DNA from: Butyrivibrio sp.
GTDB lineage: Bacteria > Bacillota > Clostridia > Lachnospirales > Lachnospiraceae
NCBI RefSeq assembly: GCF_017635265.1
Contig: NZ_JAGBLU010000117.1
Coordinates: 1-64,000 of the forward strand
DNA length: 64,000 nt
Reading direction: 5' to 3'
The translations under genes and the position numbers were made by a program. Each line of letters begins with the position of its first letter. The stretch's first letter is position 1. The notes under the pieces were generated by a model. The model was not told where the DNA came from, did no database searches, and saw only the letters and a list, made by a program, of their open reading frames with translations. Shown here piece by piece: positions 14,583-23,247 of the stretch.

Positions 14583-15822
14583 TGGGATACCTGTCTGCAA
14601 AAAGCTGGCGTTCTTTTACAAGTCCAAGGAAATCCTCAACAGAATACAGCCATGACTGTTGTTTCTCAGAATAAGTTGCATGGATTTCTTTAGGAACTAC
14701 AAGCTGCAGTTTGCGGCTGATCATCTCATTAGTCTGGTTCTCACTAATGGCACCTTCAAGTGTTATCAGATGCTTTCTTTCAATTCTGTCTGCTTCCTCA
14801 AGGACCTGTCTCCACCTGTCCTTAGCGGTTGTTTTAGCTCCAAGCATTGTAAGCTGCACAGCCGGATAATTCGTGTCACGGTAATGCTCTATGGAAGGGA
14901 AAATGAAATCGGGCTTGGAATTATTCTCTGTAGTAGGTGTATGTGAATACCTTATACTGTGTTCAGCAAACAGCGCTTCCAGATGGTTTTCAAAAGAAAG
15001 CCCTGCTCTTGATTTCCTTCTGTTATTAACCGACAGTGAGAATTTGATGAATGCATCAACATCAACCTCGTCCCCTGTCTTGAATCCGGTCATAAGGCGT
15101 TCCTGTATCAGGTATCTCTCCATGCACTTGAACATCTTTTCTTCCCTGTCATACCACTGGAGAAGAGCCCCATCCGGATCATTAACAGGATCAGCTTCAA
15201 CGGTGTCCCTGGCAAATTTTGAAAACTCCCTCGTAGAGGGAAATGCATTCCCAAACTTTTCAACCAGCATGTCTGTATAGTCTTCTTTATCATCATGTGC
15301 ATCAACACCGATGGCATACAGTATCATTCTGGCCGTAAAGGACACTTTGTCAGAAGGCTGGGATGTCATGTCGGTTTTGGCCACAAACTGGTTAGGATTC
15401 TCATCCGGTCTCACATCGAAAAGCCAGAAAAGCTGGTTCTCTATTATTGAATCCTTACGCGCAATTATTGCAAGAACTGTTCCATCAGCCTTAAGACATA
15501 TGAACAGTGAGTCCTCTGCAATTGCAGATTCCGTGACAGCATTGGTCGGATAATAAAGTCTCCATTCTGTCCTTGTAGGGTGATTGTACCTTGCATCATA
15601 CCAGGTCAGTTCACCATCCGCAGATACCGCATTATCATCATCTGTCACATAAAGAAAGTGCGTTGGTATGTTGATCTTCTGCTCATCAGTACCGAACATT
15701 TTCTTCAGCATACTTACACCGTTATACTCATGCTGGTTGCTCACTGCCGCATCAGCTTCGACTGCTGAGAGGCGTTTCACAGCAACAGCCTTAAAATACT
15801 GGTTCAAATACCCTGCTTCCAT
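14575..15822 (-). CDS. EcoRII-like type II restriction endonuclease
   Basis: The 415-residue product starts MEAGYLNQYFKAVAVKRL, with GAGG 8 bases before ATG 15822. The N-terminal half is the effector-DNA-binding type domain of EcoRII-like enzymes. The C-terminal catalytic domain (about residues 260-400) shows SRAGLSFENHLEALF, NNSKPDFIFPSIEHY and LGAKTTAKDRWRQVLEEADRI. These give the acid, PD and K-x-x-K-like positions of the EcoRII-C PD-(D/E)XK fold, then KHLITLEGAISENQTNEM. The length matches EcoRII (about 400). By analogy it should cut at CCWGG or a related sequence, needing a second site as an effector. It lies 17 bases after the methyltransferase stop. Confidence 0.88.
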   Translation of the reverse strand: MEAGYLNQYFKAVAVKRLSAVEADAAVSNQHEYNGVSMLKKMFGTDEQKINIPTHFLYVTDDDNAVSADGELTWYDARYNHPTRTEWRLYYPTNAVTESAIAEDSLFICLKADGTVLAIIARKDSIIENQLFWLFDVRPDENPNQFVAKTDMTSQPSDKVSFTARMILYAIGVDAHDDKEDYTDMLVEKFGNAFPSTREFSKFARDTVEADPVNDPDGALLQWYDREEKMFKCMERYLIQERLMTGFKTGDEVDVDAFIKFSLSVNNRRKSRAGLSFENHLEALFAEHSIRYSHTPTTENNSKPDFIFPSIEHYRDTNYPAVQLTMLGAKTTAKDRWRQVLEEADRIERKHLITLEGAISENQTNEMISRKLQLVVPKEIHATYSEKQQSWLYSVEDFLGLVKERQLFADRYPNG

Positions 15823-15839
15823 GCAATCCACCTCATATC

Positions 15840-17057
15840 TTAGACAACCGCCTGCATTTCATCCCGGGCTACTATCCCAGGAATGTTTTCATCAATACCC
15901 ACAGCTGTTATTTTCTCTGCCTTTATTACAGCATTCTGCTCTGCCACGGCATCAAGCTCCGAAATCTTGGAGCAGATAAGCTGCGCCACATTGCTCATAA
16001 GGGGAACCACAACCGAATTTCCAAACTGTCTGTATGCCTGGGTATCAGAGACAGTTATTTTGAATGTATCCGGAAATCCCTGCAGACGGGCACACTCCCT
16101 TGGTGTAAGTCTTCTTGGATTCTTTCCTTCCTGTGCAATAAGGATTTCTGATCCATCCTTGTAGTATCTTGCGCTTAATGTCCTTGATACTCCACCCGGA
16201 TCTGCAATACCATATCCGAATCCATTTCCGGCTGCTTTATGCTTTGCAGCATATCCCTGAAGATACGTCCAGAGCTTGTCTGATAATGTATATTTTGAAT
16301 CAACCTCTTTTTCAAGAATATCTCTCATGACAGGTTTGGGATCAACCCTGTTTATATCAAAAGAGAATCCTATATCACTGCCATAGCGCTTTCTGTCAAA
16401 GCCGACAATGATAATTCTCTCCCTGTGCTGAGGCACAAAGGCCTGTCCGTCAATGACCTGGTAGAATACCTCATAATCAAGCTCCTCAAGTGACTCGCAG
16501 ATAACCTTGAATGTTCTTCCCCTGTCATGGCTGCAGAGGTTCTTAACATTCTCAAGCATAAATGCTTTAGGTCTCTTGGCCTTTAAGATTCTACATACAT
16601 CAAAGAAAAGAGTTCCCTGTGTTTTGTCTTCAAAGCCTGTTGCCCTTCCCATACTCTGTTTCTTTGAAACACCCGCAATGGAGAATGGCTGACAGGGAAA
16701 ACCGGCAACAAGAATATCATGATCCGGTATCTCATTCTCATCAACTTTTGTTATATCGCCCTCCGGCTGCTCACCGAAGTTTGCAAAATATGTCTGCTGG
16801 CTGTACTTGTTCCACTCGCTGGAATAAACGCAATGACCACCGGCATTTTCATAAGCAAGTCTCATTCCGCCTATGCCGGCAAAAAGATCTATGAATGTGA
16901 AGTTCGCATTCTCAGGAACTTCCTTGTTCTGATTATTTATATACTGCATGATTGCAGATGATACTACATCCTGCAGAGATGAATTCTCACTGGTGTTGCA
17001 TCCTGTTAATGCTTCATAAACAGCATCATCAAGCCTGACATGTAACTGCTTTGCCAT
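15840..17057 (-). CDS. DNA cytosine-5 methyltransferase with N-terminal RHH-like domain
   Basis: The 405-residue protein methylates cytosine at C5 in DNA and protects against the neighbouring EcoRII-like nuclease. Motifs in order: [15 protein letters not shown] (residues 55-68), [13 protein letters not shown] with catalytic Cys at about 122, [38 protein letters not shown] and [11 protein letters not shown]. The first 45 residues ([21 protein letters not shown] ... [10 protein letters not shown]) look like a ribbon-helix-helix: a short strand with alternating residues, then two helices. EcoRII-type methyltransferases repress their own promoter; here an RHH domain could do this. Upstream GGTAT/ATACC half-sites support the idea. 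GGAGG lies upstream of the ATG. Confidence 0.95.
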   Translation of the reverse strand: MAKQLHVRLDDAVYEALTGCNTSENSSLQDVVSSAIMQYINNQNKEVPENANFTFIDLFAGIGGMRLAYENAGGHCVYSSEWNKYSQQTYFANFGEQPEGDITKVDENEIPDHDILVAGFPCQPFSIAGVSKKQSMGRATGFEDKTQGTLFFDVCRILKAKRPKAFMLENVKNLCSHDRGRTFKVICESLEELDYEVFYQVIDGQAFVPQHRERIIIVGFDRKRYGSDIGFSFDINRVDPKPVMRDILEKEVDSKYTLSDKLWTYLQGYAAKHKAAGNGFGYGIADPGGVSRTLSARYYKDGSEILIAQEGKNPRRLTPRECARLQGFPDTFKITVSDTQAYRQFGNSVVVPLMSNVAQLICSKISELDAVAEQNAVIKAEKITAVGIDENIPGIVARDEMQAVV

Positions 17058-17072
17058 ACTTTACTCCTCCCG

Positions 17073-17128
17073 GGTATTATCCCATACCAATTCTATCCCA
17101 TTATAACAAAATCATGTCCGTGACACAA
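17073..17128 (-). promoter_or_regulatory. Promoter and candidate operators of the restriction-modification operon
   Basis: On the minus strand TTGTGT (17123-17128) and TATAAT (17100-17105) are 17 bases apart. A dyad GGTAT-N6-ATACC lies at 17073-17088 between the -10 box and the start codon. Further copies of the half-site occur upstream: GGTATATT (17147-17154) with AATATACC (17171-17178), and ATACC at 17201-17205 and 17210-17214. These could be bound by the RHH-like N terminus of the methyltransferase. Confidence 0.6.
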
Positions 17129-17292
17129 TATATAGGGGAAATATGTGGTATATTATCCTTCCCCATACAAAATATACCTTCCAGTAGATTGTTTCCCGCT
17201 ATACCTTACATACCTTACATTCTATTAATGACACATTAGGAGTCCTATAAAAATGCCAGCCTGAAAAGCCAGTATTCACCTGCTTTCTAATC

Positions 17293-17329
17293 AAAAAAGA
17301 GAACCAAAACATTAACTGTTCTGATTCTC
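17293..17329 (-). terminator. Rho-independent terminator
   Basis: GAGAACCAAAAC (17299-17310) and GTTCTGATTCTC (17318-17329) form a 12-bp stem with several G-T pairs. On the minus strand it is followed by TTTTTT. It lies 8 bases past the stop of the GIY-YIG remnant. Confidence 0.75.
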
Positions 17330-17337
17330 CTGCTGCT

Positions 17338-18087
17338 CTAATACTGAACTCTCTTTACAATAAATGAAGAAAAGTCAGTTCCGCTTCGTTTATCTATGAA
17401 GCTCCCTGGGTCTATTTTTATATCCATCTGATCTTTCTTATCTGTCCTTACCAGAATACCGGACTCCGCATCCGTCGCAAGTTTAAGTGTACGAGCTGGT
17501 ATTCTCATGACAATCAGTTCCATCTTTGAATTATCATTAAGGATTATATCCCAGTCTGTCTCCAACAGATTTGTCCTCAGATTTGCCCAGAACGCAGATT
17601 TGTCATCCGGCAACACAGAATACGTTGCTGTTTTATCTATGGCAACACCATGTTCATTAATAAATGTTATTGCTTCTGTCTTGGCACGCTTACCCAGCGC
17701 AAGCTTGGTCTTAATATCAATCGTGTTGATCAAGGATCCGGCTTTATCTGCTTTTGCATCAGAAAACACAGTTATTCCTATCAGCTGCATCAGAAACAAA
17801 GCTTCATCAAGGTACTGTCCAAGGAATACTTCACGGAACTTATCGACCTTTGGATTATTGCCTTTATTTTTATTATCACAGTCAAGCTTCCCTATGCTCC
17901 TGGCTTTCTCTATCAGGACAGATTCCAGATAGTCTATATCTGTATGTGTAAGGCTGTCGCTCTGTGTTGTAAGAATTACCACACTCTCCCACCAGTCTTT
18001 TCCCACTATATGCTGATTAATTCTCTTGGAAAGATCCGATGACTGTCCTACATAAACTTTAACGCTGACAGAGAAAAGAGAAGAGAA
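17338..18087 (-). pseudogene. Truncated GIY-YIG nuclease with DUF4357-like C terminus
   Basis: The open frame of 250 codons begins directly after a TAG, with no start codon or ribosome site. Its first residues (SVSVKVYVGQSSDLSKRINQH) are the second half of a GIY-YIG motif with the YVGQS element. They continue into KDWWESVVILT and THTDIDYLESVLIEKA, the typical continuation of this family. The N-terminal part of the domain, expected to hold the first GIY strand, is missing. The C terminus (FINEHGVAIDKTATYSVL ... FWANLRTNLLETDWDIILN) fits the DUF4357-containing subgroup only loosely. The broken end abuts an HAD-hydrolase fragment, so the two remnants probably share one deletion or recombination scar near 18090. 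A truncated but translated protein starting at GTG 18006 is possible. Confidence 0.65.
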
Positions 18088-18091
18088 CTAC

Positions 18092-18190
18092 TTATTGCCA
18101 CTGGCAAACGGATTCGAATTGAAGGCAGGCTCTCTCCGAGTCAAAGATAACGCCATCCATATCAAATATAACGCAGTAATCGTTTATCAT
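18092..18190 (-). pseudogene. N-terminal fragment of an HAD-superfamily hydrolase
   Basis: A short frame of 32 codons starts MINDYCVIFDMDGVIFDSERACL after a good AAGGTGAG ribosome site and stops at 18092. VIFDMDGVIFDSE is the catalytic DxDGV motif of beta-phosphoglucomutase-like HAD enzymes, which are normally about 215 residues. Everything after residue 25 is lost. The intact translation signals indicate a recently truncated gene. Confidence 0.7.
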
Positions 18191-18203
18191 CTCTCACCTT
18201 TTC

Positions 18204-19208
18204 TCAGAACACAAACGGGAATTCATATACATCGCCAACGCTGACAATGGCACCGCCATTAACCTCTGTCACTTCAAAGATTGCACCATCCCAACCGTAA
18301 GTAATTGTTCCTTTGACATTATCATCATATGAAACAAATGAAAGCTTTCCTGCACTGGCTTCCTCAACGCTTCCTTCGAGCTCTCCTGTTCTGTAGATGG
18401 ATATCTTGCAGTTATAGCCGGACTCCCATCCTTCAGAAACGTAAAGTGATCCGTAGATTTCTCCGGTTCCCTGATTATCGATGTACATGCCGGTAACACC
18501 CTTGGCAGGTATTACAAAATCAACGCCCTTGAAAGCAGCAAACTCTTTTGCAATGAAATAACATCTTGTCTTGGTGCTGTTCTCCAGCAGGTCATAATAC
18601 AGAACAGGATAAATGCTTCCACCTTCGTCTGCAGGACCGAGTGCTTCAAGTACTGCACTCTCCTTCATGCTATTCCAGTTTCGCTGGTCAGTGAGAACTT
18701 TTTCCTTGGTCTGATCATCAACGCCATCTGAGAATCTTCCCCACAGATCGTTCAGCTCATAATCCCATACCTTGAAATATAAGCTTGCAGCCACATTCAT
18801 CTCAGCCTGGTTCTCGCTATCGCTTCTGCGTGAAGTGATGTGCTCACATATTGCATCCACTTTTGCAAACTCTTCTGCGTAAGAACCTGACTCCACAACA
18901 GCATTCTGTACTGCAAACTTGATCTCACTATCGTAGTCATACGAATAATCAAGCGTTGATGTCTCATCACAAATGCTCACGCCATAGGTCTGCTCTGCAG
19001 GAGCCACATCGGAATTATCACCCTGTCCGCTTCCATCTGCTACACCATAACCTGTCCCGGCATTATCGCCTGCTGCCTTGTCAGCATTTGCATCTGTCTG
19101 TGTTTCAAAAATGGAACTGATTTCTTCATTGCTAGTGCTACCTGCGCAGCCAGCCAATACCATCGCAGCAGTTGCAATAACAAATCCACATGTCACAAAT
19201 TTTCTCAT
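18204..19208 (-). CDS. Lipoprotein with LprI-like domain
   Basis: The start is ATG 19208 (MRKFVTCGF), with GAGGGG about 10 bases upstream. The 334-residue product has a signal peptide ending in the lipobox VLAGC at about residue 20, then a low-complexity linker rich in D, G and A. Around residues 120-190 it has an LprI/DUF1311-like pattern: EMNVAASLYFKVWDYELNDLWGRF followed by LTDQRNWNSMKESAV. The C-terminal 100 residues form a glycine- and tyrosine-rich beta domain (GTGEIYGSLYVSEGWESGYNCKISIY). It is probably an extracytoplasmic protein; a lysozyme-inhibitor-like role is possible but uncertain. Confidence 0.75.
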   Translation of the reverse strand: MRKFVTCGFVIATAAMVLAGCAGSTSNEEISSIFETQTDANADKAAGDNAGTGYGVADGSGQGDNSDVAPAEQTYGVSICDETSTLDYSYDYDSEIKFAVQNAVVESGSYAEEFAKVDAICEHITSRRSDSENQAEMNVAASLYFKVWDYELNDLWGRFSDGVDDQTKEKVLTDQRNWNSMKESAVLEALGPADEGGSIYPVLYYDLLENSTKTRCYFIAKEFAAFKGVDFVIPAKGVTGMYIDNQGTGEIYGSLYVSEGWESGYNCKISIYRTGELEGSVEEASAGKLSFVSYDDNVKGTITYGWDGAIFEVTEVNGGAIVSVGDVYEFPFVF

Positions 19209-19290
19209 AATAGTACTACCCCTCGTTCCTTTTTGTACCAATAAATGGTAGTCCCGTTTTTGTACCTAAGTCAATGTGGATTATCTACAA

Positions 19291-19866
19291 TCATGCTGCC
19301 AGCTCCAGATCATTTTCCAGCTCATTGCCCCAAATATCCCAGCTGGGAGTCTTCTGTCTCGCAAATAATTCTACCCGCGGAACTTCACCCATAAGTTCCA
19401 GGATCCTGTCTCTCGTCTCGGAAGGTTTCTTACTATGCTCTTCGATGTGGCTGATGATCACCTGATGGACTTTTCTGCTGACACGCTTAGGATGACCTTT
19501 GGTTGCCAAGAGACACACCTCAGCGTTGGCTCTTGTCCAGTAACCCATGCCCCAGAAAAGAGAATCCGATTTCTTGTTCTGCTTTGCCCAGACAAAGGCC
19601 ACAGTCTTGTATTCAAATCCCCAGGCATCAATTACATCAAACGCTTCTTTCAGGTTCGGGAATGTTGCCCACATGAAAAGAGCTGCATCCTCCGCAGCGA
19701 TATCTGCAACAGGAAGTCTACAGATGTCCTCCAGCTTCATAGTAGGATAATGATTCTCAGCTGCCTTTCCCTTCCCCTTGTCTGACCAGACTGCATATCT
19801 CCATGGCGGATCGCAATAGATCACGCTGTATTTTTTCTGCTCCCCATTTTTATTTTTGTTTTTCAT
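19291..19866 (-). CDS. MT-A70 family adenine-N6 methyltransferase
   Basis: The 191-residue product starts MKNKNKNGEQKKYSVIYCDPPWRY. The DPPW motif is the MT-A70 catalytic signature. KAAENHYPTMKLEDICRLPV, AALFMWATFPNLKEAFDVIDAWGF, YWTRANAEVCLLATKGHP and RVELFARQKTPSWDIWGNE are the other conserved blocks. It probably methylates adenine in DNA, which may protect the element from host restriction in new cells. The start at 19866 is preferred over an upstream GTG/ATG because the intervening DNA overlaps the candidate oriT. It ends about 80 bases before the start of the 18204 lipoprotein gene. Confidence 0.9.
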   Translation of the reverse strand: MKNKNKNGEQKKYSVIYCDPPWRYAVWSDKGKGKAAENHYPTMKLEDICRLPVADIAAEDAALFMWATFPNLKEAFDVIDAWGFEYKTVAFVWAKQNKKSDSLFWGMGYWTRANAEVCLLATKGHPKRVSRKVHQVIISHIEEHSKKPSETRDRILELMGEVPRVELFARQKTPSWDIWGNELENDLELAA

Positions 19867-19930
19867 TTTCACAAATCCCCCTTCAAAAGATCCACCTGCC
19901 CCATCTCCGGTACCCCGGCGTCGCAACGCT

Positions 19931-20091
19931 GCAAGTGGTGCATCCTGCGCCCATGATGCTCACTTGTTGGGGCACATCCCCAATCCCCTAAGCATTCAGA
20001 TTAAAAATCTGACTACGCTCCTTCGGAGCTTTTTGAAAAAGTCGCCAAGATGATGGCATGGATTTGGGCACTGCCTCAGATGACAGTGCCC
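19931..20091. other. Candidate origin of transfer (oriT)
   Basis: CATCCTGC at 19941-19948 equals the MOB-P nic consensus YATCCTG|Y known from RP4-type origins. It is flanked by CAAGTG (19932-19937) and CACTTG (19961-19966) as a dyad. Next to it are TTGGGG-CACAT-CCCCAA (19967-19983), GCTCC-TTC-GGAGC near 20020 and GGGCACTG/CAGTGCCC (20066-20073/20084-20091). The region has no gene, lies directly downstream of the MOB-P-like relaxase and is rich in hairpins, as expected of an oriT. Transfer starting here on the plus strand would lead with the relaxase side. That is not the usual order, so the call is not certain. Confidence 0.5.
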
Positions 20092-20097
20092 TGATTT

Positions 20098-21495
20098 TTA
20101 CCGCGTGTGTTCACGCTCCTTATTTTCTTTCTGCTGACCATCGATACCCAGTATCTGGTCGATGTCATACTTTGCAGTCTGATATAACTGCATGTCCTTC
20201 TTAACTTCCTTGTACTCTGCATAGGCAGCTCTCTTTTTAGCCAGGACTTCATCATATTCTGCCGATAGTTCTTTTATCGATGGAAGTTTTCCTTCATGGT
20301 TGTTAAAAGAATCCTTGGCAGCCTTATGAGCCATGATGTCTTCCTTATGCTCTGCAAAAAACTTTTTGTTGTAACCGGACTTGCGGTAATCGGCATATAT
20401 ATCTCTGGTCCTGGCATAAGTGATGATGTTGCTACGAAGCTCAGAGATTTCCTTCAGCCTCTTTTCATAAGCCTTTATGTCGGAGCTGAGCTTGCTAAAA
20501 CGGTCAGATGTATCTCCAGCTCTTTTCTCCAGTTCTTCATAAGAACGAAGTCCCTGCTCCTGGAAAAAGAGAATTGCCTTCATGACATTTTTCACATTGA
20601 ACTTCTTAGCCCACATTTCATAGCCGGGACCTTTTCCTTTTGCAATGATGTCCTGAAGATTAAGAAGCAGGTCGAAGCTGTCCTCTTTGTAAAATGGAAC
20701 ACTGTCCTTCTTCATGTCAGCGCCTTTGGCAACACCCCCGATCTTTTTTACCAGCTCATCCTGGGTGTAACCTTTTCCAAGAGATCTGAATCTGATGAAA
20801 CGCTGCTGACCATTCCCTCTTACAGAAATATGCTTGCCCCTCTTTATCTCATAGCCCAGCGCCGAAAGCTCTTTTAAAAAATCCTCAAAGGTCTTTGGCT
20901 TTTTGGAAAGAGCTATGTCGATATTCTCCCGGAGCCTGTCGCGAAAACTCGGGCCTGCATCTTCATGGATGTAAGTTGTCTTGCTGTGATATGGAGCCGG
21001 AGCAATCACGGAGTATCCATTTTCCATGCAGATAATGTTGGAAAGTTTTCCAAGGGCAATACCCGAACCCCAGAAGTTCCTGAACTTCCTGGTACAGTCC
21101 AGCGTAGTAGAATTAAAGATCACATGATTATGGATATGCTTCTTGTCAGTATGTGTCGCTACAATAAAAGCATGGTTGCCCTTTGTAAATCTCATGGCAG
21201 TTTCATATCCGATGCGGTTTGCTTCCTCCGGTGTAATCTCCCCGGGTTTGAACGACTGCCTGATCTGATATGCAATTACGTTGTCCGGCCTCTTAAGACC
21301 AGTTATCTGCTCATATTCTCTCTTTGATACTGCAAACTCTTCATCCACTGTCTTCGGATCACAGGCATATGAAGTCACATAAGTTCCGTTCTCGGTTTTG
21401 TCCGGGTTCATTGCATAATCCGTTCTCTCCCCGATACACTTATTAAGAGTCCTGCCTTTATTCTGATGTAATGCGATTAGTCTTGTCGCTGCCAT
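20098..21495 (-). CDS. MOB-P type relaxase
   Basis: The relaxase nicks one strand at oriT, stays linked to its 5' end and pilots it into the recipient. The 465-residue protein carries the N-terminal relaxase domain (residues 1-230). The histidine triad motif III is THTDKKHIHNHVIFN (His about 115, 120, 122, 124). Motif I is probably around the Tyr of RTDYAMNPDKT, and FKPGEITPEEANRIGYETAMRF is typical of the Tn1549/CTn group. The C-terminal half is charged and coiled coil (ELEKRAGDTSDRFSKLSSDIKAYEKRLKEISEL), probably for contact with the coupling protein. Sequence type and neighbours (MobC, PcfB, VirD4) fit a Tn1549-like element. Confidence 0.95.
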   Translation of the reverse strand: MAATRLIALHQNKGRTLNKCIGERTDYAMNPDKTENGTYVTSYACDPKTVDEEFAVSKREYEQITGLKRPDNVIAYQIRQSFKPGEITPEEANRIGYETAMRFTKGNHAFIVATHTDKKHIHNHVIFNSTTLDCTRKFRNFWGSGIALGKLSNIICMENGYSVIAPAPYHSKTTYIHEDAGPSFRDRLRENIDIALSKKPKTFEDFLKELSALGYEIKRGKHISVRGNGQQRFIRFRSLGKGYTQDELVKKIGGVAKGADMKKDSVPFYKEDSFDLLLNLQDIIAKGKGPGYEMWAKKFNVKNVMKAILFFQEQGLRSYEELEKRAGDTSDRFSKLSSDIKAYEKRLKEISELRSNIITYARTRDIYADYRKSGYNKKFFAEHKEDIMAHKAAKDSFNNHEGKLPSIKELSAEYDEVLAKKRAAYAEYKEVKKDMQLYQTAKYDIDQILGIDGQQKENKEREHTR

Positions 21496-21554
21496 AATCT
21501 CTCCATAGAATCACAAAATTGCGGCTACAGGATTCTCTCCCATAGCCGCACATA

Positions 21555-21887
21555 TCACTTTATATTCGATAATCTTTCAAGTATCTGTCTGATGAGTTCC
21601 CAGATACCTTCCTGCTGAGTCCGGAGCTGCTCAATGTCACACTGATATATGCTGCCGGTCTCATTTGCTTTTTTCGCATACTGGTTCAGATTGTTGCTGT
21701 TGATGCGCATGAGCCTCACCACTTCCTTCACATCGGACAGGTCCAGCTTGATGATGTAGCCATCAATAGCCATCTTCTTCATATATGCATTCAGATTTTT
21801 TACCCCTGCTGCTTCCATGCAGTCCCTAATCCGCTGTCTTTCTTCAGGAGTTACCCTGACGTGGATCTCATTTCTTACCTTTTCCAT
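21555..21887 (-). CDS. mobC: MobC-like relaxosome protein
   Basis: This 110-residue protein starts MEKVRNEIHVRVTPEERQRIRD, a ribbon-helix-helix opening typical of MobC, followed by LNAYMKKMAIDGYIIKLD and LMRINSNNLNQYAKKANETGSIY. It should bind near oriT and help the relaxase open the nic region. Its ATG follows the stop of the upstream gene by one base. The relaxase gene starts 59 bases further on. Confidence 0.92.
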   Translation of the reverse strand: MEKVRNEIHVRVTPEERQRIRDCMEAAGVKNLNAYMKKMAIDGYIIKLDLSDVKEVVRLMRINSNNLNQYAKKANETGSIYQCDIEQLRTQQEGIWELIRQILERLSNIK

Positions 21888-21888
21888 A

Positions 21889-22494
21889 TCACAGCACCAG
21901 CTCAGGAGCAAAACATCGATGAGGCCTTTCATCTGTTTCAGGCTTGCAGTCACGAAGTTTCTTCAGAAGAGAAGTCTTCTCCGCTTTCTCTTCTACCTTC
22001 TCGTGATGCTCTCTGATCTCCTCTTCATCAGGAATGCCATTACAGTTATCGTCGCGGAATTTTTCAGCAGGCTCTTCAACCTTGACGTTGTTAATGATGC
22101 CATCAAGATTGTTGTCGTTCTGCTCGATCTGGTCTTCCAGCCCTCTCCTCACATTTCCAAGAGCATTCGGGTCAAGCTCCTGTGGAAGCTTTATTCCAAA
22201 CTCAACCCTGACCTTGTACTCGATAAGGGAAAAGACATATGCCGGCATGGTACGCACATCCCGCTCCCAGTCCTGCATTGTCCTGTAGGGAATATCAAGG
22301 TAATCAGCAAATTCTTTCCTGCTCATGCCGGTAGACTCCCGAAGCTGGATAAATCTTTCGCCCTGGGAAATGTCATTTGTTATCATAGGCATTGCATTTG
22401 TATCTGCCCCAATCTCAATATGCTGTGACACTGCCGGAGCAGTTCCATTAACGTCATCCCATTTTTCAACGGGTGTTCCAGTTTTTCTTTCCAT
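21889..22494 (-). CDS. HTH-domain protein of the mobilisation region
   Basis: The 201-residue product starts MERKTGTPVEKWDDV, supported by GGGAGTGAGG. After a disordered N terminus it has an XRE-like helix-turn-helix in which the turn is clear: ERFIQLRESTGMSRKEFADYLDIPYRTMQDWERDVRTMPAYVFSLIEYKV (residues 45-95). The tail is acidic and lysine-rich with EEPAEKFRDDNCNGIPDEEEI, a calcium-loop-like pattern. It is encoded between the topoisomerase-repeat protein and MobC, so it could regulate the mobilisation operon or bind oriT. Confidence 0.75.
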   Translation of the reverse strand: MERKTGTPVEKWDDVNGTAPAVSQHIEIGADTNAMPMITNDISQGERFIQLRESTGMSRKEFADYLDIPYRTMQDWERDVRTMPAYVFSLIEYKVRVEFGIKLPQELDPNALGNVRRGLEDQIEQNDNNLDGIINNVKVEEPAEKFRDDNCNGIPDEEEIREHHEKVEEKAEKTSLLKKLRDCKPETDERPHRCFAPELVL

Positions 22495-22501
22495 AACAGC
22501 C

Positions 22502-22915
22502 TCACTCCCTTCTGAATTTTCTTTTGGGAAATCGAATCTCATACTGCACCGTTCCTTCATCGTCATAGGTGATATCAACGTAGCAGTTAAAAGTCTTGCC
22601 GGTCTTTCGGGACTTACAACCCATGAGCTTTACTGTTCCGCAGTTAAGGAGTTCCTCAGCAATCTCTCTTGTCATCTCCCGTCCGATGGCCTGGAAAAAT
22701 CTGTTGTCCTTCCAGATGGCAAAGTTACAGTCCATGTTGTCACAGAAATACGCCTTATCTCTTTCAACAACGTTGGTGCCGCAGCAGGGACATACACCGA
22801 CAACATCATCTGTAATAGGAGCTTCTATCTTTTCACCATCATCAAAGCTGCCAAAAGGAAGTTCATCATCGTAAGCTGATGCATCCATCCAGCCATCATC
22901 ATTTACAATTCCCAT
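22502..22915 (-). CDS. Stand-alone topoisomerase C-terminal repeat (Toprim_Crpt-like) protein
   Basis: This 137-residue protein has a zinc-ribbon-like repeat: VGVCPCCGTNVVERDKAYFCDNMDCNFAIWKDNRFFQAIGREMTREIAEELL. It continues into KSRKTGKTFNCYVDITYDDEG. This pattern is the C-terminal repeat of type IA topoisomerases of the mobile-element kind, where it normally follows the catalytic domain. Here it occurs alone with a short acidic N terminus. It probably binds single-stranded DNA during transfer. GGAG stands upstream of the ATG. Confidence 0.8.
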   Translation of the reverse strand: MGIVNDDGWMDASAYDDELPFGSFDDGEKIEAPITDDVVGVCPCCGTNVVERDKAYFCDNMDCNFAIWKDNRFFQAIGREMTREIAEELLNCGTVKLMGCKSRKTGKTFNCYVDITYDDEGTVQYEIRFPKRKFRRE

Positions 22916-22920
22916 AACTT

Positions 22921-23247
22921 TTACTCCTCTCCCATGAAGTCGTCACAGACATCTGAGCCAAAATCTGAAGCATAGTCCTCATCATATTCATATCTGTATT
23001 CATGGATAAGAATAGATGCAACTTCCTTGATGCCATCAGCCATATCTCTGGATGTCTCCAGCAGATCACTCGCATCACCAAAAAGAGAAAGCTCTTTCTC
23101 AACCAGATCAAGTGACCTTCTCATGGTCTGAGCCATATCCTTGATAAGATATGCCATATCGACTCCACTCTTTACTGACTTCAGAAGCTTTCTGTTCTCT
23201 TCATGAAGCTCGATGTTCTTCTCCATAATGTCCTGTTTTCTTGCCAT
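22921..23247 (-). CDS. Hypothetical coiled-coil protein, 108 residues
   Basis: The sequence is helical with heptad-like spacing (NIELHEENRKLLKSVKSGVDMAYLIKDMAQTMRRSLDLVEKELSLFG) and an acidic tail (YEYDEDYASDFGSDVCDDFMGEE). I recognise no family. The start overlaps the end of the ArdC gene, so it is coupled to it. Small helical proteins are common at this position in Tn1549-like elements, without a known role. Confidence 0.6.
   Translation of the reverse strand: MARKQDIMEKNIELHEENRKLLKSVKSGVDMAYLIKDMAQTMRRSLDLVEKELSLFGDASDLLETSRDMADGIKEVASILIHEYRYEYDEDYASDFGSDVCDDFMGEE

Noticed and set aside
19867-19926. N-terminal extension of the MT-A70 methyltransferase to 19926
   Set aside because: The extension (glycine- and arginine-rich) comes from the edge of the candidate oriT region. 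The start at 19866 gives the normal family length.
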